Shown here: piece by piece, positions 22,290 to 32,395 of the stretch | Layout: every line of letters begins with the position of its first letter | Position numbering within the stretch: position 1 is the stretch's first letter | Assembly (NCBI GenBank): GCA_010909165.1 | Contig: MU008171.1 | Span: 1,302,001-1,366,000, forward strand | Reading direction: 5' to 3' | Length of the DNA stretch: 64,000 nt | From: Anthoceros angustus | Lineage: Eukaryota > Streptophyta > Anthocerotopsida > Anthocerotales > Anthocerotaceae | Position numbers and translations under genes: made by a program | The notes under the pieces: generated by a model | Seen by the model: only the letters and a program-made list of their open reading frames with translations | The model's database searches: none | Told to the model about the DNA's origin: nothing

Positions 22290-24200
22290 GCTAAGGAGTT
22301 ACATCGTGGTGCCCCAAAATCGCACTTTGCAGTGTGACGCCCATGCCTTGCCCCGTCCACCGGATTCGCATGCCTCCCTTCCTTCCTCCATCCGAGTCCT
22401 CGTTGGCATTTTGTGGCTGGACCCCTTCCTTCCTCGCCGATGAAGACGACTTCCTCCTCACCTCCGATGTTATGGAGGCTCCAATCCTTCCTTCTTTCTC
22501 TTCTTTCCCCGTTCCCCCCTCCTGAGGGCGTCCACCTTCCTCTCGCTCTCGTGCCCATGGCGGAGTTTCATAATACCCGCCATCCATATCCCCAAACTTC
22601 TCTCAACATGGCCTCCGAATCCTCCCATACTGCCATGAGCGCATCTTCGATTTGCATCGCTGGTAACGGATTTTGCTCCATGGGTGGGTGGGTTGCAGTT
22701 GAGCAATCCTCACATGTTTTTCGGCGACAGAACAGCCCGCCACATGTCCCCGATTGCTTGCAATCCACACTGCCTCTCAAAATCACCATTTCGGCGAGAT
22801 GCGACACACTGCAAGATGCAACGGCAATTGTAACGAATGGCACTCATTTGCCCGGGTTCCTTGCCATCGATTGCGAATGCCCATGGTGGAGTTTCGTAAA
22901 CTTGAGGGTACAAAGTCTTGGTACCAAAGGTGTCGCCTCTTGAATTTGGTATGTATCTTCCAAGCACATCTCCTCCTCCTCTTCCTCGTAGCCAGTTGCA
23001 CCTTCGTTTGAGATTCGACCTCGAGTGCCCTGTCTGCAAGTTGAGGAAGAGAGCCGCCGCTCCAGTGCCCTTCTCCTCTCGTGGTCTTTTATGGCATTGA
23101 GATGAAGTTTCTCGGTTTGGCCATCATTTCCTCCATCTTGTTCCCTTGTTGCTCCACCTTTTGGCTGCTGTTTCCACCTCTCTTCTCACCGCTCCGTCCT
23201 TCTTTGCATACCAGCTCCTTTCCTGCGCGGCGTCTTAGTTCCCACTCATTTTTCGTTCCTTCTTTCTCTCCTTTACCGCCATCTCTCACGAATCTTCCTC
23301 CGAGCTATCACGGGTCTCTTCTTCCGTGTGGAACTATCCGAGGAGTCTGAAGAGCTATCTTCCTCCGTGGAAGCATCGGAGGATGAGTAGTACTTCTTCT
23401 TCTTCGGATTTCTTCTTGTCTCCGTATCCCCTTCTTGATTTCTTTCTCCGCATTGGACTCCTCGTAGTTCGAGCCTTGATCGCCCGATCCAAGTCTTTCT
23501 CTGAGACGACGCGTGCTTTCCCATCTCCGGCCTCTTGCAGAACCAGCGGATTGCCATTAACTCCGAGTGAGGTCCAGATCACGTGTGGAACCTTTCCACA
23601 TAAGCTGCGGTCTCCTTCTTCCTCTCCGCATCCTCGAGTTTGGACATATCCTTCCACATCGACTCCTCCGAACCTTTCACAAAAGCCTCTTCAAGGCCCC
23701 AAAGGTAGTTGGGGTGTGGAAGAAGCGAGATACTCGCTTGTACCACTTGGCCGCGCCGCAAGACTCATAAACATGGGCACGTTGCATCCTCCTCTGTTGG
23801 CAAGCGCTCAAAACGCCGACAAACTCGTCGGGATCCTCATGGCCCTTCTTCTCCATACAACGGGTAAGATTGCTTAGTGGTAACAACTACCGGAGTAGTA
23901 GTCATAGCTACCGTGGTAGTACTTTCAACATGCGCGGTGATACAACTACCCGGCCTCGGGCTTCTACATTCAAAAGTTTGACTGATTGCGAGGCAAGAAC
24001 GGAGATTGAAAGGCGGGTTGGGGTACCGGCCCTTGTACCGCTCCGAGAGTTGGGAATCTGAGTGATCGATCCGATTCCCCTCGACTGCCCTCTTCCTCGT
24101 CGTGTGATCTCCTCGCTCTCTCCTTGACTGCAACCTTTCCGCTTGGCGTTGTCGCTTGCCAAAGCGTTTCCCCGATCGGACTTGTCTTCACCCGAGGCAT
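22290..24200 (-). pseudogene. B Gag region (copy 1)
   Basis: Minus frames carry a retrotransposon Gag-like core: EDPDEFVGV, WYKRVSRFF, TTFGALKRLL, then MWKDMSKLEDAERKK and AYVERFHT. A Ser/Asp/Lys-rich linker (SSDSSDSS) and a Cys-rich stretch follow. The start lies near 24200 (MPRVKTSP or MDASGEDK). Frames change several times. Confidence 0.6.
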
Positions 24201-24269
24201 CCATCTATCAATCTAGTAATGCTAGACTCTACTTAGGCTATGGTTAGTTCTACCACGTCCTTGTGATTT

Positions 24270-24290
24270 CATTCCCGAACGGCGCCAAAA
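24270..24290 (-). other. Primer-binding site of B copy 1
   Basis: Directly after the 5' LTR end (CACTCCACA), the minus strand reads TTTTGGCGCCGTTCGGGAAT. This resembles the TGGCGCCGTTGCCGGGGA primer site used by plant gypsy elements primed by tRNA-Asp (recalled), with a short gap. In copy 2 it is further eroded. Confidence 0.65.
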
Positions 24291-26240
24291 TGTGGAGTGA
24301 ATTTGTGTCTAGGGACACCGTGAGGTCCACATTCACCCTCAATGTCGTTGTAGGCTTAGGATTCGCTCCCAAGGGAATGGTTTGTGCCAAGAGACGCTAA
24401 CTTCTATCACATCGACCTTCACCTAAGTCGACTTACTGCTATTACTCCTCTTACCTATCTACTCAACTACTACTACCTCCCGACTTGTCTAACTACCATG
24501 ATCTTATTCCACAACCACGAATCTTATTCCACGACCACAAATCTTATTCCACGACAAATCTTATTCCACGCGGTGGCTCTCACCACTACCGGTAGTTGCT
24601 TGACTACCGAGGTGGGTCCCACGCCAAACCCTAGCGACTTATTTCGACCGGATCCGCCACGCGGCTACCACCGTGCAGATCGACTTTATTCGTGACTCCA
24701 CACTTCATGCACACACACACCGATTCCTAGGGACCAAAGTTCCACAAATCCCTCACCGCCACACACACACAAAGGGCGCCACACTCACACAATTTTACAA
24801 GGAACTGTTTCCTCTTGTGCACTTCCACCAACAGACCGGTTTGGATTCTTTTGGATCCACACAAATCTCCACCGTTAGTCTCTCAATTAGTTCCCTTCTC
24901 AACTCCTCTTACACCTCGTGATCTGATTGTTCAGTCACTCCTTCACCCAATCTTCTCTCTCTCTCTCTCTCTCAATTCGCCCAGCTTCCAACCATCCACT
25001 CAACACTTCTCTCTCAATTTGAACACAAGAACAAGGGTGAAGGAAAGAAGAACCCCGGCCACAGCGCTGAGCAAGCTCCGCCCCGCGCCAATCCCTTGGT
25101 TTCCTCCTCCCGCCAAGATTGCTCTATCACCCTCCTCCCCGGTTGGAGCAAGCTCGACCACCCCTAGGAGCGCCTCGCGACACCACCTCTCCTAATGGAC
25201 GTCTCCAACCAGCCACAGCGTGGGGATCTCAACCAGAGTTATCTCGATGTGAGGGGCACAACCAAGCCCCTTTATACAATTCGGGCGTCATAGCCACCGA
25301 CTTTCCAGTCCTAAAAGCCGAACGCCAAGAGGCGCCTACAATTGGACCTTAGGTCCAAGATGGCATCCTATCCAAAGTTCTATTCCTAGGATGCCACTAC
25401 CGCCCATGTTATCTCCGCACCCTCCGATTTGGTCGCTGGCCCTTCGTCCTTTGCTGAATTTATGGGTCCTCCTTCCTTGATCCGAAAATCCTCCCATAAA
25501 CTCTCCATTTGTTTTTCCATGATCCCAAGTCCCGGCTCCCTCACCAATCCTCCACCTCGGACCCTCCAATGGTCCATATTTGGCCATTGGGCCAAATTTC
25601 ACTGCAACCTTGGGCGCCATGCTCTGCAAAACCCTCACGCCCACAAAATTGCTGATAACTCGCCTCGAATCTCCAACTTGGTCAATCCCCGTGGTTTCTT
25701 CCTTCCAGAATCGCGAGCTCCGCCGCCACTGTGGCTGCCCTTCTGACCTCGTGCGAGCTCGTGCTGTGGATCGTCTGAGCTACCGCCAGCCCGTGCCTTC
25801 CGAGTTCCCTTAGGGTTATATTTCCCGGAAACTCTGGCCTACGCCGCTACCACTTCTTCCGCGACCGCTCCTTCCTTCCACGACCGCCCGTTCGCCAACC
25901 GTCTTGAAACATAGTCCTGACACCCGACCACACCACACAATTCAACTACCCGGTTGGTTCGACCTCTAGCCTACGGACCTCGCCAAATATGGGGACCCCT
26001 CATATATAGGCCTTTTATTAAATATTCCAAGACCAAAGGCCAAGGAGTATCGAGTTCATAGTCCAAGGACCGATTATTATTTAACCCAAACAACCCCAAA
26101 ACTCATAGGCCAAGGACACTTTCTACTATAAATATCCCTTCCTACTCATAACCTAGCTCTTCTTGACACCAAACTTAACAAAAACAAAAATCACTCAAAG
26201 ACACAATCCAATGTGGAGTTTCCAATACCGATCGCTTACA
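24291..26240 (-). repeat. B copy 1, 5' LTR
   Basis: The matched partner of 18820-20758, starting TGTGGAGTGAATTTGT and ending ATCGCTTACA, followed by the AAGTG target duplication. Confidence 0.9.
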
Positions 26241-26245
26241 AAGTG
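26241..26245 (+). repeat. Target-site duplication of element B, right (AAGTG)
   Basis: Immediately follows the LTR end CGCTTACA and is identical to 18815-18819. Confidence 0.9.
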
Positions 26246-27060
26246 CCACCTACACAAATCCCATGGCTCGCTCATATTGTGGGCTACTTCATTTCCTTCG
26301 TGTCCAGCACCATGCCTTCCTCCTTTCCTAAATGCATAGATCACCTTGCCTTGACGAGCGTGGCCATGCCCTTCTTGGTTTTCCCACCACGCTCACCGGG
26401 TAGTGGGGTAACTTGTCTCCCTTGCGCAATGGTTGTGACCGGCTGCCCCGACCTGTGATGTCATCTACACAAGGCTGCTTCCGTATCATTAACCGCCGGT
26501 GATGCCTTAGGTTGTCACACCGCCCACATTAGTCCGTGGTTACGCACCCGATGTGCATATGAGCCGGCCTCACAAGATCCACACTAAGCTCTTCCCCAGC
26601 CAACTTCTCGAAGTTGCCCATATTGTTTCCGAACACCCTCACGTCACGAAAGCACCACACACGCCAAGCACACATACCAAATAGGATGGTTAGTCGCTTG
26701 CACTTCAAGATCCGAATGACTTCCACCGCTAGTTCCATGCCATTCGAGCCACGGCCACCAAAAGTTTTGCATTCCCATCCCGCAATCAACATATCCACTG
26801 CACCCAATGGCTTCAATTTGACGCTTTCCTACCAATAAGATATCGCAGTAGCACCGCTGCATCCTTGATTGCCTCTCGCCATCAACGCGGGGTACTCCTT
26901 TGCACCGAATGATTCGGTCCCGCCACCGTGACGCCGCCTTTCATCCAAATTTCACATGTGTATTTTTTTATCCAAATGCCACCTCAAAGATCGCCTAACC
27001 TTGTCGATCCCGAGCAAAGCTCCATCGATGAATGCCCCGCCCGCTTCCATCGAATCACTT
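26246..27060 (-). pseudogene. C5-DNA methyltransferase-like domain in element A (copy 1)
   Basis: Lies between protease and RT of A. The minus-strand motifs in order are MELCSG (27025-27008, motif I-like), a motif II-like Y.C...DERA segment (clear in copy 3), VDMLIAGWEC (26795-26764, motif IV with the catalytic Cys in WEC), then FGNNMGNFEKLAGEELSVD, GSYAHRVRNH (26568-26536) and an AMGF end (about 26262). The same order is seen in element C. Frames differ between blocks because of short indels, and the usual ENV (motif VI) is not visible where expected (YVCLACVV). The predicted activity is cytosine-5 methylation of DNA; this copy is inactive both from frameshifts and from the B insertion just after motif X. 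Confidence 0.65.
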
Positions 27061-27373
27061 TATTGTTGATCCGGCAGCTTTTAGCCGGATTCAAAACCGC
27101 ATCTTCTGTAGGCTGCCTCGGGCACACACGTTAAGGGACACTCCCGAGCCCCTCCTGGATGTGTTCTCGTGGCCGCACCAATCACGGGTGTTCCCGACAT
27201 GTGCAAGCACCTCTCGTGGTCATCCAAGTCTCTTCCTCATCGCTCTTCTGCTTCCCACACCTCACCGTGAACGCCTCAACAAGCATGCGGTGACCGCACG
27301 GCTGTTTTTCCCGCCTCCTCATGCTTTTTAATTATGGCTATGTGCGAGAAGTCCCCTGCCTCGCCATCATGTC

Positions 27374-27721
27374 TCAGAATGCCACCGAATGTAGTGGGTC
27401 TACTCCCATTGTCGGTCCGTGTGTGGCGTCAGCGCCAAGCAGCACATCATAATGTCTTGCGTTAGATACCAAGCAATGAACCTCAATGACCGAAGCATCC
27501 TCGGTGTCTGGCTTGAGCTCTATGCGAATCGGATCCCGTGTGATCCCCATCACTTGCTCTTTGGTACCCGTGGACGTGGTGATGCGCACCTCACATGGCC
27601 TCTTCCATATCCTCACTGGTATACTAAACTCCTTTTGTGTCAATGACCAAGTTTTAACTGCTGGCCGTTGTCTTCCTTGAATTCTCGGCCTTACGCTTAT
27701 TGTGAGAGCTCGAGCTTTCAC
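27374..27721 (-). pseudogene. Element A protease region (copy 1)
   Basis: A 115-codon frame contains RIELKPDTEDASVIEVHCLV and then ARHYDVLLGADATHGPTMGVD, the typical C-terminal half of a gypsy aspartic protease (YDVLLG.D....MG.D). The catalytic Asp motif of the N-terminal half was not found. The following frame reads GGILRHDGEAGDFSHIAII and leads into the methyltransferase-like domain. Confidence 0.55.
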
Positions 27722-28450
27722 CGCTCAGCAACGCTTGGTCTCCCACTTCTCAAAGATTTCATCCACGCATTTCCACACCTCATCATCCACCTTTGCAACA
27801 TAATAATCCAAAGGTCCGCTGTCCACGAGGCGGTGATAATCGACCTTAGGTCCATGCTTACCGCATCCCACTTGGGAACCCCGCCAGCCAAGCATATATC
27901 TCCAACTTCCAGCCTAAGTCACACTTCACCCCATCAACTAGCCTCGGCCTTCATCTCGCTTTGATGTACCTCACACGGTTGATGAAAGTAAAATCTTCCT
28001 AGCATCCGCAATGGTGTTGTGATCGGCAACCTCATCTCCTCATGTGTGAGGCCAAGAATATATGCATCCATCCACCTATACTCTTGAACCAATGGATACA
28101 TGTCGGCTAGTCTAGATCCGCCCGGAAGGAATGATTCCTCCCAATACATAAAATTTGTAAACCCCCATTCCACCTTATCCATGTCAAAGAAGTTCTTGTT
28201 GGGACATCATGGGTCTATACGACAATCATTGGCAAAGACACCAACCACCACCCACGTGGAATGCTTCATCTTTTACATCAAAGCCTCCACTCAAGCCAGG
28301 TCTAGCTTACGCTTGAACCGACAAAGTTCTTCCGGCGATCTACAACTGATGGATGCAGCTTTAACGTGGACTCCTGCACTCTTTCCGCAATTGCCTCTTG
28401 ATGAGAATCATATACAAGCTCAAGCAATATGTGTTGCATTACATTCATAA
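27722..28450 (-). pseudogene. Element A Gag region (copy 1)
   Basis: The minus frame at 28182-27934 reads MYWEESFLPG, LVQEYRWMDAYILGLTHEEM and LPITTPLRMLGRF, resembling the helical Gag core of plant gypsy elements. No zinc knuckle is visible. It continues toward the protease with frame breaks. Confidence 0.5.
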
Positions 28451-28960
28451 TAGAAAGTACATGCCTTTATGTAGGCAAGGTTGTTGTAACCAATAAGTGG
28501 TTGTAACAACTAACCAATTAAATAACTACTAAAAGAAACTACCTAGAGCCCTAAGGACTAAATTAATTATTAAGTGCTAGGTGCCCTAGTGAAGAGTGCC
28601 CTAATAGTAAGCTATTTTATCACTCCCACTCACTATGAACTAGGGTGATTTTCCGACTAAAAAAGAGGTCAAGGAAAACTAGTCTAGCAAAAACTAGTCC
28701 CTAACTAAACTTTACTTAAAAGCATAAAGTAAAACTTAAACTAAAAACTGAAAGTAATAATCACTATTAAAATAAATCCCACTTAAGGAGAACTGTGGTG
28801 AGAAACTAATAACCCAACTTAAGTAATTAGGTTGAATTAAAACTAATTAAATTGTATTTAAAGGAATTTATATAGGGAAATTCCAGAAAATAGCCTAATT
28901 TCCGAAAAGGAAAATCAAAAGGATAATAGGTAATACCCTCCTTCCTCCACTTCGCGACTC
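28451..28960 (-). promoter_or_regulatory. AT-rich leader/promoter region of element A (copy 1)
   Basis: A strongly AT-rich, non-coding stretch upstream of gag on the minus strand. It contains a good TATA box (CCCTATATAAATT, 28876-28864) pointing toward gag. It is repeated almost unchanged at about 48725-49250 in unit 2. It probably holds the U3/leader of A, but a matching 3' LTR was not found. Confidence 0.5.
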
Positions 28961-29389
28961 GATAAAAAGTTTTGGTGGTGGTACATGCAGTCCGATGGCG
29001 ATGGCAGAGGGATGGCCACCGCAGCAGGCGCCCAATCCCCGCCCACGGAGGAGGCGCCACGCAGCACCATCGCGCCTCGCCCAGAGCCCCGCCTCTCTCC
29101 GCCACGCGCCGCGCCGTAGGTCAGGCACGCCTTCCGCCTAACTGTCCAATCCGGCCCCGGCGCGCGACGCCCACGCTTTGCTGGGCGCCACAAGAAGGAC
29201 AGAGGGCGCCCCCACCACGATGCCCATAGTCGATATGAAGAGCCTCTCCACACCTCACTGCATTTCGCACTTTCGTAAAGAAACCTCGCATCTATCATTG
29301 ATCCGACTCATCCTCGGAGGATGAAGTCAAAATGTATGCCTAAGGATGCTATTTTATATATTTACTATATTTATTTTCTCAAAGACATA
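28961..29389. other. Spacer between A leader and GC-rich block 2
   Basis: Moderately GC-rich sequence with no recognised coding. Open frames on both strands are arginine/proline-rich composition artefacts. It is repeated with very few changes at about 49251-49679. Confidence 0.4.
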
Positions 29390-30000
29390 TGAGGAGGCGC
29401 CCCAAGGCCCATGGGGGGTGTGTTAGGGCCGGCCGGGCGCCTATGGCCAAGGCATGGCGTAGGTAGGGGGCGCTGCACCCAAGGGAGGGCAGGCGGCTGG
29501 GGGCGCCGGCCACGGCGCCATGGGCAAGGTGTGTTAGGGGAGGGCACCGAACGGCGACACAAGGTGGTGGTGTGCAGGAGGACGCCGGCCGCCCATGGGC
29601 GTGTGTTAGGGGAGGCGCCGGCCGCCCATGGCGGTGGTGGCAGGCGTGTTGGGGTGCCGCCGGCCGCCCATGGGCAGGGAGGCGCCGCCGCCGGCGCCCA
29701 TGAGTGGCATGTTGGGAGGGCCGGCCGGCCGCGCCTCCCTAGCTCCACCCGCCACCCACCGACGGGTGGTGCAGGAGGCGCGGCCGGGCCGCGCCCGCCT
29801 CACAGATCGCCTGTAGGCCCACGGGTGGCAGAGGAGGCGCCGGCGCCTCCGCCACGCCAACCACCAGTGGGCAACGGTGGGCGCTTAGCGAGGGCGCCCG
29901 ACCGCCGGCGCCTCCTCCACGCGCCACCCGCTTGGGTCTACGATGGGTGGTGCGTGAGGGAGGCGGCGGCCGCTCACGCCTCCGCTCGCGCCTCCACCAC
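29390..30000. repeat. GC-rich block 2
   Basis: Same palindromic GGCGCC/GCCGGC/CCCATGGG sequence class as block 1, preceded by the shared tatttattttctcaaagaca. It lies between element A and element C. The corresponding block in unit 2 (49680-50215) differs by a deletion of about 70 bp. Confidence 0.7.
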
Positions 30001-30755
30001 GGGCATTGACGTGAAACTGATGCTAGGAACTAACTCTAGAAGCTAGGGCTTAGCAAGTAGGTTTTGTTAGCTTAGTTTAACTGGTACCGAGCATTACTAA
30101 AATGCCCTTAAACAGAAAGTCGGAAATAACCCGCAAAATGGCCAAGCTTGGGCCAGTCTCCTCTCACACGGTGGGAGAAAGCGTATATGATCACTCCAAT
30201 CCAAGAGGATGCACCAAGAGTGGTGGTGCATCGTATCACGACGCAAGGTGGTTGCAAGGCGGTTATGGAGCACAAGACCAAGGCGGCGGAAGGCGCTTGT
30301 CAAGTCCTAGGAGGAACGCTAGCTAAACACACGCAATTTTGTTGTTGTCGAATTTCTAGGTCAGAATGCAAAGACCTGTGTATGCGCTGCTCAAGATTGT
30401 GGCAATGTGTAATGTGTGTTCATGGGACTTATCAGCTCTAGGCAGCCCGTGTAGGGCAGCCCTTTAATTTTCTCGAATCGAAGTGAGCATCAAGACATGT
30501 GAGCGCCGGTGCATGTCTACTTTACAACCGCTCGAGAAGCATTCAACTTGATTCTGCCTTGGCCTGGAGCAGGAGGAGTCTGCACCCACGGGTCAGCTTG
30601 ACCCCCTATGGGCTTGACGTGGTGTGCATTTTGCTAGGGTTTCGTGCATGGTCGATTGTCAGGACTTGTTGGGTTTTACGGCTCAAGGGTGCTGGGTGCG
30701 GATTTTCCAGGCCAGCTGTGTGCCCGCTGCCGCACAACTCAAGGCCCTCTCATAA

Positions 30756-31290
30756 TTTTTGAAGGGGAATATACTAACCCCTTCTACATAAAGACCCCTT
30801 GTCACGAAGAACACCTTACCTAAAACAAGATATTAGCCCTACTTTGATAATGCACACACCCTTTCCGAGGTCATACCATGATAAAGACGACTTTCAAGTG
30901 AACACCCTAGAAATGGAGCACGAGGGTGCGGGTCTGCATTTTTGTAGAATGTTTAGAGGGCTGCCATTTTATATGTTTATTACAACCGAAAACTTTTACT
31001 TTGAAGTGGTGGAACACAATGAAACAATCGTACTAGAGGGAGTCTCATTTTAATCATCGAAGAACATTGCAACAAACATCCGCTAAAGGAGGGAGTGGTC
31101 ATCGATCGACAATAGTCATTGAAGAGTGCGGCTCGACTCATCCATGCCTTGCATCGACACCGAGTCAAGAACCACCGCCATATTCGGATGCGGTCCATAT
31201 CGTCGCCTCAAAGTTATCGCTCTCCATTGCTTGCCTGCCTTCAATAGTATCATTCCCCGGCCCACCATCCGACGGTGGATCGCCACACGA
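30756..31290. repeat. Repeat R patch inside element C
   Basis: A 535-bp internal part of repeat R replaces the 69 bp present in the unit 2 copy (50982-51050). Both borders share 11 bp between donor and recipient: ataatttttga on the left and gatcgccacac on the right. Confidence 0.7.
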
Positions 31291-31401
31291 GGTTGCTTTC
31301 AATTTGCATACCATCTTGTTTGCCTCGTTGAGACGAATCCGTTGGTATCATTTTTGTCTACTTTCGAGTGAGAAACAGGTGGACTGAATGCCTGGGAGAA
31401 G

Positions 31402-31725
31402 TTGATCACTAAGGGTTTTAGTTGGGGAATTTGGCTATGTGCACCAACACTTCTCTTGTCGGGTAGGTGCTGGGTCTTGTACAGCACGAGCACGAGGAGT
31501 GAGTCGCTGAACAGGCTGAGGATTCTCGCGGTGAGTGAGGCATCGAAAAAGCTTGAGGTAGGGGAGGATCCGAGTTGCGATTGGCGTGTTCGGTTTGTGT
31601 TTCACACCGATTCGCAGCTAAGGTTTTCCTCCGCACCGACAATTGATGCTGGCTTCCTTGACTCATCGGCCGATTACATGGGGCATGCCACCGTGAAGAG
31701 GGAGATAGCCCACTGCATCGCTTGA
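31402..31725 (+). CDS. 107-codon open frame in C leader, unrecognised
   Basis: A plus-strand ORF from ATG to TGA, with the same 107-residue product as the ORF at 51160-51483. It is one of the few frames free of indel differences between units. It contains DPSCDWRVRFVFHTD and no recognisable domain. It could be the N-terminal part of C Gag or chance. No function is proposed. Confidence 0.3.
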   Translation: MITKGFSWGIWLCAPTLLLSGRCWVLYSTSTRSESLNRLRILAVSEASKKLEVGEDPSCDWRVRFVFHTDSQLRFSSAPTIDAGFLDSSADYMGHATVKREIAHCIA

Positions 31726-32165
31726 ACGAGGGACGTGCCACCTGTGGTTTTCGTGAGAAGGAGAAGGGCACCACACAAGATTTGTCCTTAGAGGACCTAC
31801 CAGCAGGAGCCCGGACAAGGATCCTTTGGCACCAGGGGTTAGCTGGTCCCCACTTACCTTGTGCAGTGACTATAAGGAGGAGCAGGTGCAGTGGGAGTGC
31901 ACCGCTGGAGGGTCGGGATTAGGCCTTTCCTCGTGGCTCGCCCGCATTTATCATGTAAGACCTGTGGCAAGAGGACCTGCCCTGTGATTCCGACACGATG
32001 GAAGGAGGGCCAAATGGCTGAGAAATTCGGGCCAGAACACAATCGTTGAGGGATTTTAGGAGTCAATGAGGCAATTAGGGTCAAGTTCAAACATGGGGCG
32101 ATAACCACCTCTACATGTTCGAATCTATCAAGATACATGGTGATGAGGCCTCGGATTTGTATGAA

Positions 32166-32395
32166 GCCCACCAAGCGAGCCGACCAACCCCGCAAAGTGA
32201 CACGCGACATTAGTGAGAGCTCGCGATCCTCCGCCCCGCTTTCAAAGGAAATTGCAATCGTGTTCTTGCCCTTCCAAAGATTCATAGCCTCTATCCCGGG
32301 TTGGAGCCTCCGGTCAAGCCGCCGCCCGCACCCCAGCCTCACACACTTCATCATAATTCACGCCTACCTATGAGACTTCCAATTGCTCTCACGAT
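32166..32395. repeat. Third copy of the 12-kb gene fragment
   Basis: Matches 12190-12420 and 12965-13180 (gene 5' part) with short indels, and is followed by repeat R in the same order as at 13180. The minus frame keeps MMKCVR and VTLRGWSAR in common with the original. Confidence 0.7.

Larger units (their letters stand above)
18820..26240 (-). mobile_element. LTR retrotransposon B, copy 1, nested in A
   Basis: A 7.4-kb minus-strand element with two LTRs of about 1.94 kb (18820-20758 and 24291-26240), 5'-TG...CA-3' termini, a 5-bp AAGTG target duplication, a primer-binding site next to the 5' LTR and a polypurine tract next to the 3' LTR. The internal 3.5 kb encodes Gag, a retropepsin-like segment and only the C-terminal end of an integrase. 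RT, RNase H and the integrase core are absent. It is therefore a Ty3/gypsy-type deletion derivative or non-autonomous element. Insertion was at the end of the DNA methyltransferase-like domain of A. Confidence 0.9.
14881..28960 (-). mobile_element. Ty3/gypsy element A, copy 1 (interrupted by B)
   Basis: A minus-strand LTR-type retrotransposon. From 5' (high coordinate) the order is AT-rich leader 28960-28451, gag about 28450-27722, protease 27721-27374, DNA methyltransferase-like about 27060-26246, then the inserted B element (26240-18820), the methyltransferase end and RT/RNase H about 18814-17600, integrase 17052-16025 and a PHD finger about 15900-15740. Below 15.7 kb is a non-coding tail with an 18-bp direct repeat (14908-14925 and 14938-14955). 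Gag-PR-RT-IN order marks it as Ty3/gypsy. Reading frames are broken by many short indels. I could not find a matched LTR pair: the AT-rich leader is absent at the 3' side, while GC-rich blocks flank both sides. Confidence 0.8.
30008..32176 (+). mobile_element. Element C, 5' fragment (unit 1)
   Basis: The 5' part of C, collinear with 50225-51944. It begins with the approximately 510-bp Y segment (30008-30517, candidate LTR), followed by leader and a 107-codon frame. A 535-bp patch of repeat R (30756-31290) replaces 69 bp of C. At about 32166-32176 (gcgagccgacc) C stops abruptly and a fragment of the 11-12 kb gene duplication begins, so gag, pol and the rest are absent here. Confidence 0.7.

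Noticed and set aside
31418-31774. Minus-strand 118-codon frame, repeated at 51176-51532
   Set aside because: Antisense shadow of the plus-strand 107-codon frame and C leader; C is transcribed on the plus strand.
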